A DNA stretch of 9,461 nt from contig JAQVEU010000023.1 of the NCBI GenBank assembly GCA_028697565.1, positions 1 to 9,461 of the forward strand, read 5' to 3'. This stretch comes from Candidatus Ratteibacteria bacterium. Lineage in GTDB: Bacteria; Ratteibacteria; UBA8468; B48-G9; JAFGKM01. Of this stretch, positions 5,623-9,461 are shown in pieces. Position 1 is the first letter of the stretch, and every line of letters starts with the position of its first letter. A program made the position numbers and the translations under genes. The notes under the pieces were generated by a model that had not been told where the DNA came from, searched no databases, and saw only the letters and a list, made by a program, of their open reading frames with translations.

Positions 5623-5645
5623 TTAGGATGGATGTCATCTTTGCT

Positions 5646-5673
5646 TTCATTCTTGCTACTTGCTACTCTCTAC
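5646..5673. repeat. Heptad-phased array of TTGCTAC-like units, 3-4 units
   Basis: In steps of 7 the top strand reads TTCATTC, TTGCTAC, TTGCTAC, TCTCTAC. Two units are identical and the third differs at two positions. It lies 39 bp from the permease stop codon. Confidence 0.5.
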
Positions 5674-5712
5674 CTCTCAGGCAACGTAGTTGACTGATTA
5701 TTTACTATTATA

Positions 5713-6456
5713 TCACTTGAAAAGGACTGAAAGGCCGCTTAATATAAGCACAACTGCAAACATCTTCCTCAGTTTTTCTCTGTCTGTCCTTATACTTATC
5801 CTTGCGCCCAATGGTGCTGCCACAGTGGAGCCAATGGCAAGCATAACTCCTATCTGGAAGTTCACAAGTCCTCGTGTGATATACCCTGTAGCACCGGATA
5901 TTGCATTAAAAAGTATTACAACCACGGAAGTTCCTATACAGGTATGCATAGGAACTCTAAGGAATATATAGAGAAGTGGGATGATAAGCACAGCACCTCC
6001 AACACCACAGAGCCCTGACACAAAACCGGAAAGGAGCCCTATAACAATGGCTGTTATCTTATTAAAATTTCCTCCTTCACAAGAACTGCTGTTCTCCTTC
6101 TCAAAGAACATTTTTATACCGAGCCCAGCAATTACCACCACAAATATATACTTTACCAAAATATCTGATAGACGACTTGTAAGAAGGGCTCCTGCCTGCG
6201 CACCTGCTATACCTGCGGGTACAATAAAAAGGACAAGTTTCCTACTGACCTTGTTGTTCCTTATGTAATTGATAAGTGCGGACATTGAAGAAAAAATAAT
6301 TACAAACAAACTTGTCCCTACTGCCTGCTTCATTGGAAGGTTAAAAACATAGACAATGGCAGGTACCATCAACGAACCACCGCCCATCCCGAAAAGCCCG
6401 CATATAAAACCTGCCACAAGTCCTGTAAGGACTCCCTCTATCCATAGCCCCATCAT
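5713..6456 (-). CDS. TauE/SafE (TSUP) family membrane permease
   Basis: This 247-residue integral membrane protein belongs to the TSUP family, whose characterised members move sulfite, sulfoacetate or other organic and sulfur-containing anions across the inner membrane. Almost the whole chain is hydrophobic. The family's internal duplication is plain: GLVAGFICGLFGMGGGSL (12-29) and GLLSGFVSGLCGVGGAVL (140-157) are each followed by a P-rich segment and VGTSLFVI or IGTSVVVI. A hydrophilic loop (about 118-133) separates the halves. The ATG at 6456 overlaps the stop of the upstream hydrolase gene as ATGA, so translation is probably coupled; Met2 (6453) is an alternative start. As the last gene of a three-gene operon it probably handles the substrate or product of the hydrolase upstream. 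Direction and substrate cannot be read from the sequence. Confidence 0.9.
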   Translation of the reverse strand: MMGLWIEGVLTGLVAGFICGLFGMGGGSLMVPAIVYVFNLPMKQAVGTSLFVIIFSSMSALINYIRNNKVSRKLVLFIVPAGIAGAQAGALLTSRLSDILVKYIFVVVIAGLGIKMFFEKENSSSCEGGNFNKITAIVIGLLSGFVSGLCGVGGAVLIIPLLYIFLRVPMHTCIGTSVVVILFNAISGATGYITRGLVNFQIGVMLAIGSTVAAPLGARISIRTDREKLRKMFAVVLILSGLSVLFK

Positions 6457-7769
6457 TTTACCTTTTCAAAGAGTTCCTTAAATGCCTCATATATACGTGC
6501 CTCTGCTGTTTCATCAGGTATAGCAAACTCCTTCTGGACATTCATCTTCCCTGACTCCTTGTCCCTTTTGTATTCATGCTCAGGCATAAGATATGAGAGT
6601 TCGTCATTGCATAGAGATGTAACCCATGTATATTTAAAAGGGCTTATCTTCCTTAGATTAAATGCAATCTCGTGAAAGACCTCTCCACAGAGTCCTAATA
6701 TCGCAAGTTCTCCTATTCTTATAATCTGTAGTTCAGAAAAGACACCTTTGTCATCCTGTTTACCTCCAGCAGTTTTCCTGCGGTAGAGGTAGTTTTTTGC
6801 ACGTATAGGAGTTGGCTGCTGGACAGGGAAATAGACCTCCTTCCTTGCGCAGGATACACTATCTGTTCTAAACAACTCAAGATTGTTCCATATCTCCTTT
6901 ATCTTTTCATAAAGGATGTTTCCTGCTACAGGGACAAGGGATGCTGCCTCTTCTGCACTGATGGACTTCTCTGTAAGTCCTGCTGGATGGACATTTCCTT
7001 CAGGTCCTGCCATAAGTGAAAAAACAAATCTTTTCCCTATCTCTTCTTCAGTTCTGTCCATTGCCCATCCGAAAAAGTCACTGTCAAGGGTTGTCCATCC
7101 CATTGCAAGCGCATTATGACATCCGAAGTTTGCAAGTCCACAGACAGGACTACCTTTCATATCCTCAAAGACCGCTACCCTTAATGTATCGTCGTAGAAA
7201 GAAAAAGATTCAATCTGTTTTTTGTCTATGTTATCTATATTATCTGCATAGGTGAAACTTGCCACACTTCCATCCTTCATCCGTGCCCTGGGCCTGCCAA
7301 TATTAGGGACAGATATCTCTCCTATTTTTCCCACAACGGGCTTCAGCCGGCTATCTGCAAGAAATATAGCACTGGCAGCCCACCTGTAAAGCATTTCAAG
7401 ATATAACCTTGTCCCTTCACTTATCTCGTTATACTCTACAATCACACCCCCATAGTCGTAAGGGTCATCATAGTCAATCACCTTTGCACCTGAGTGTGTA
7501 TGTGTGGCACAGACAAGTATATGTTCAGGTGGTATATCTGTCCATTTACCTGCGAGGGCTCTAATTCCTTCTGTGATATTGGGAAAAAACTCACTTATAT
7601 CTAAGACCACTATTGCTGCCTTTGTCTTTCCATCATCAAAGACAGTTGCTCTAACAAATAGTTGACCTACAACATCTGTCGCAAGTTCCTTTGGGCCAAG
7701 TCGTCTTGCCTGGTCAAGTGCCGGTGTTATATTGTATTTTGCTGCTCCAACTCTCAATTCCTTTCCCAT
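6453..7769 (-). CDS. Neutral ceramidase N-terminal-domain-like hydrolase, cytosolic
   Basis: The 438-residue protein matches the catalytic domain of the neutral/alkaline ceramidase family (PF04734), zinc amidases. Landmarks in order are RVGAAKYNITP (6-16), CATHTHSGA (87-95) with zinc-ligand histidines, NFGCHNAL (214-221) with His218, SDFFGWA (230-236), LMAGPEGNVHPAG (252-264), CGEVFHEIAF with a candidate Glu ligand, and NDELSYLMPEHEY with a candidate Tyr ligand. There is no signal peptide and no C-terminal immunoglobulin-like domain, unlike secreted ceramidases of about 650 or more residues. The segment that carries the serine nucleophile in ceramidases reads GPEGNVHP here, without an obvious serine. 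Proteins of this short type are common in planctomycetes and relatives and their substrates are mostly unknown; a sugar amide or small-molecule amide is as likely as ceramide. GGAG lies upstream of the ATG. The gene is 17 bp after the flavoprotein gene and overlaps the permease. Confidence 0.85.
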   Translation of the reverse strand: MGKELRVGAAKYNITPALDQARRLGPKELATDVVGQLFVRATVFDDGKTKAAIVVLDISEFFPNITEGIRALAGKWTDIPPEHILVCATHTHSGAKVIDYDDPYDYGGVIVEYNEISEGTRLYLEMLYRWAASAIFLADSRLKPVVGKIGEISVPNIGRPRARMKDGSVASFTYADNIDNIDKKQIESFSFYDDTLRVAVFEDMKGSPVCGLANFGCHNALAMGWTTLDSDFFGWAMDRTEEEIGKRFVFSLMAGPEGNVHPAGLTEKSISAEEAASLVPVAGNILYEKIKEIWNNLELFRTDSVSCARKEVYFPVQQPTPIRAKNYLYRRKTAGGKQDDKGVFSELQIIRIGELAILGLCGEVFHEIAFNLRKISPFKYTWVTSLCNDELSYLMPEHEYKRDKESGKMNVQKEFAIPDETAEARIYEAFKELFEKVK

Positions 7770-7786
7770 CCCATTCTCCTTATTTG

Positions 7787-8440
7787 TTATAGCCAGTTAT
7801 TATCAGCCCAGTATCTATATTCCTCCTCCCACTCATTCTTTCTTGTCTGTAATATCTTTCTGAAGTGGTTTTTCCTTCCCTCTATTATCCTTGTCTGTGA
7901 AGGAAACTCCTTTTTTTGCCTTATTGCTCTACACAACCTCTTGCCAAGTTTGGATGCACTTGATAGTGCCTCTTCACCTACAGGGACACGGGTGGATATA
8001 CCTCCGACATAGTATGCACCGCAGGCATTTGTATAGTGCTTCAGATAAGAGAGGACATCTTTGTCAGCACCACTACCAGAAGATACAACACCCGCAGTAT
8101 ACCTACCCATAAGACGGAGGCAGTGGAGAAAATGGGTTGACCTGTCAAAGAGTGTCTTCATTGCACCTGTTACCTGATCTATATAGTTAGGGGTTGCTAA
8201 TATTATTCCATCTGCCTCAAGCATCATATCCAAAATTTTATGGACATCATCTTTCAAGATACATGCAAGAATTTTTCTGTGGCAGTGTTCACAGTGTCTA
8301 CAGAACTCTATCTTTTGCTCACAGAGATGTATTATCTCAGCAGTATTGCTGTCCTCACATCCCTTTAAGACCCCCTTTGCAAGAAGCAATGTCTGACTTT
8401 TTTCTTTCCTCGGACTTGCTGAAATCACCAGTATCTTCAT
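7787..8440 (-). CDS. Iron-sulfur flavoprotein / NADPH-dependent FMN reductase family protein
   Basis: This 217-residue flavodoxin-fold protein probably binds FMN and, in this subgroup, a [4Fe-4S] cluster, and passes electrons in the cytoplasm. The start MKILVISASPRKEKSQT is the FMN-phosphate-binding loop. The compact cysteine motif is Cys47, Cys50, Cys53 and Cys60 (CX2CX2CX6C) in FCRHCEHCHRKILACILKDD, close to the CX2CX2CX4-7C of archaeal iron-sulfur flavoproteins. ADGIILATPNYIDQVTGAMKTL (76-97) is the family's second flavin-contact block, followed by FDR. The C-terminal 40 or so residues are basic and tryptophan/tyrosine-rich. The start has GAGGAGGG upstream and a good sigma-70 promoter, so this is the first gene of the three-gene operon. 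The redox partner is unknown. Confidence 0.88.
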   Translation of the reverse strand: MKILVISASPRKEKSQTLLLAKGVLKGCEDSNTAEIIHLCEQKIEFCRHCEHCHRKILACILKDDVHKILDMMLEADGIILATPNYIDQVTGAMKTLFDRSTHFLHCLRLMGRYTAGVVSSGSGADKDVLSYLKHYTNACGAYYVGGISTRVPVGEEALSSASKLGKRLCRAIRQKKEFPSQTRIIEGRKNHFRKILQTRKNEWEEEYRYWADNNWL

Positions 8441-8464
8441 GATGTCCCTCCTCGTATCTAACCT

Positions 8465-8492
8465 ATTTTACCACTTTTGATACAACTCTCAA
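8465..8492 (-). promoter_or_regulatory. Likely sigma-70 promoter of the three-gene operon
   Basis: On the minus strand TTGAGA (8487-8492, 5 of 6 to TTGACA) and TAAAAT (8465-8470, 5 of 6 to TATAAT) are separated by 16 bp. A transcript starting near 8458 would have a leader of about 18 nt containing GAGGAGGG before the ATG at 8440. It lies in the 107-bp divergent gap shared with the GH36-like gene. Confidence 0.55.
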
Positions 8493-8547
8493 AAATCAGA
8501 AATAAGGTACTTGCAGTAAGATAAAAAGTATGATAAGTTTATAGGAA

Positions 8548-9461
8548 ATGGAAATCTTAAACTATTTAAGTGAGTGGATAGGGGAGAGAATCCATCAGAG
8601 AAAACTTGTTGTGGCTCCTTATATAGCAACACAGGATGGTTTTCTTGAACCATTAGAAGGGCTCTGGTGTAGCAGGCCTCAAACAAACACAGCACACCTT
8701 TCACTTGTGTATAAAAACGGGGTCAAAGAGGATATCTATCTAAAAGAAGCAGGTGAAAGAGAGATTATTGTATCCCGCCGGCTACATAACAGTTCTGGTG
8801 GTGTGGTTTTTCTTAAAGAGATAGGACTGCGGATAGAGGATATAGAATTTGGTGAACCACCAGAGTATGACTATTTTTACCACCTGGAGAATCCGCGAAT
8901 TTATGGGAAGATGGTTATCCTTGTTGACCAGTGCCGTACAGAGCAACCGAAAGAAGGAAAGTTTGATGTAGTGGCAGGGACAAAGTGGGCCGACCCTGGT
9001 GTGGTTGGTGAACGTATAGGTGCCTCACCATACCAGCCATTTCCTGCAATCCTTCTTTCTAATCTTCAAAGTAAGACAGGACTTGTGCACGGCTCTCTCT
9101 CCCAAGAGGTATTCTTTCATAATTATATTGTAAAGCATACAGAAAATCATAAATTACAACTGGACATTCTCTCTTCCTTCAAGGCAATTGACTATCTGGA
9201 ACTACAACCAGAAGAGTGTGTTGAAGATATCTGGTATATAGGTATAACAGAGGAGGCAGATAATTTAGAGAGGGTCTTTTCTGGTTATACAAAGGTATTA
9301 AGGGACTACCTGCCACCCCTCTATGGGACAAAGTCCACCAATAGACATACGGTTGTATGGGGCTCATGGAATGATGGTATCTATGAAGATATAGACCAGG
9401 CCAGGATAATTGCTCTCGCTGATTTTATAAAGGAGGAATTGCCGACGGTTGAATGGATACA
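8548..9461 (+). CDS. Alpha-galactosidase-like (GH36-type) glycoside hydrolase, N-terminal part
   Basis: An open frame of 304 codons runs off the right edge. The first 265 or so residues look like an N-terminal beta-sandwich of the GH36/melibiase type, with no signal peptide. From 270 the text VWGSWNDGIYEDID, then ADFIKEELPTVEWI, matches the first strand and helix of the catalytic TIM barrel, where the family reads W-SWY-G followed by A-x-x-I-K-x-x-L-P. The catalytic aspartates lie beyond the window. An in-frame TAG six bases upstream makes the ATG at 8548 the earliest start; its SD (AGGA, 1 nt before ATG) is weak and close, so a near-leaderless or poorly initiated message is possible. The gene is divergent from the three-gene operon. 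If intact it would cleave alpha-linked galactose or a related sugar in the cytoplasm. GH31 or another clan-D family is the alternative. Confidence 0.75.
   Translation, partial: MEILNYLSEWIGERIHQRKLVVAPYIATQDGFLEPLEGLWCSRPQTNTAHLSLVYKNGVKEDIYLKEAGEREIIVSRRLHNSSGGVVFLKEIGLRIEDIEFGEPPEYDYFYHLENPRIYGKMVILVDQCRTEQPKEGKFDVVAGTKWADPGVVGERIGASPYQPFPAILLSNLQSKTGLVHGSLSQEVFFHNYIVKHTENHKLQLDILSSFKAIDYLELQPEECVEDIWYIGITEEADNLERVFSGYTKVLRDYLPPLYGTKSTNRHTVVWGSWNDGIYEDIDQARIIALADFIKEELPTVEWI

Larger units (their letters stand above)
5150..5712. other. Gene-free tract packed with palindromes and short repeats
   Basis: No convincing reading frame occurs here. The top strand alternates C/T-rich and G/A-rich runs that form many hairpins, together with one exact 41-bp direct repeat, recurring CCACCCCYACC segments (5326-5336, 5386-5396 and 5438-5448) and three heptad-phased arrays. 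The tract separates two minus-strand gene groups, so it holds the end of the three-gene operon and the upstream region of the RNase HII-like gene. I see no tRNA, transposase fragment, CRISPR pattern or clean terminator. It looks like a landing or build-up site for small dispersed elements. Confidence 0.75.

Noticed and set aside
5981..6268. Plus-strand open frame opposite the TSUP permease
   Set aside because: It is a mirror of the hydrophobic permease codons, with no SD and no domain.
8529..8534. TATGAT as a -10 box for the GH36-like gene
   Set aside because: No -35-like hexamer lies at 15-19 bp; TTGCAG at 8511 leaves only 12 bp. Kept as unproven.

Overview
This is a bacterial window of moderate GC with dense genes, Shine-Dalgarno (SD) sites and ATGA start/stop overlaps. 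Arg is mostly AGG/AGA and Ile is often ATA. The gene families (an NTP_transf_4 GlmU-like enzyme, a ceramidase-fold protein without a signal peptide, and an RNase HII-like protein of a type I associate with planctomycetes) point to the PVC superphylum or a neighbouring candidate phylum. That placement is inference from gene content and has low confidence.

Layout: (1) Positions 2-3535, plus strand: the 3' end of phosphotransacetylase (pta), a 162-bp gap filled by a 7-bp-phased repeat array, then a tight run of GlmU-like nucleotidyltransferase, acyl carrier protein and acetate kinase (ackA). (2) Positions 3570-5149, minus strand: an RNase HII-like protein, then a small metallo-beta-lactamase-fold hydrolase with its own likely promoter; these converge on ackA. 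(3) Positions 5150-5712: a gene-free tract of about 560 bp packed with palindromes, an exact 41-bp direct repeat and three more heptad-phased arrays. (4) Positions 5713-8440, minus strand: a three-gene operon of iron-sulfur flavoprotein, ceramidase-fold hydrolase and TauE/SafE-type anion permease. (5) From 8548 to the right edge, plus strand: the N-terminal part of an alpha-galactosidase-like (GH36-type) glycoside hydrolase, transcribed divergently.

How the genes may work together: Pta and AckA form the acetyl-CoA / acetyl-phosphate / acetate pathway that makes ATP in fermenters. Inserted between them are a probable acetyl-CoA-using sugar-nucleotide enzyme and an acyl carrier protein, which is an unusual order. 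The minus-strand operon looks catabolic: a cytosolic metallo-amidase-like hydrolase, a redox flavoprotein and a permease for an organic or sulfur-containing anion. The substrate cannot be read from the sequence.

The most distinctive signals are several short arrays phased exactly at 7 bp but built from different heptamers, two of them lying directly upstream of a gene start, and an RNase HII-like protein in which one expected catalytic aspartate appears to be glycine.
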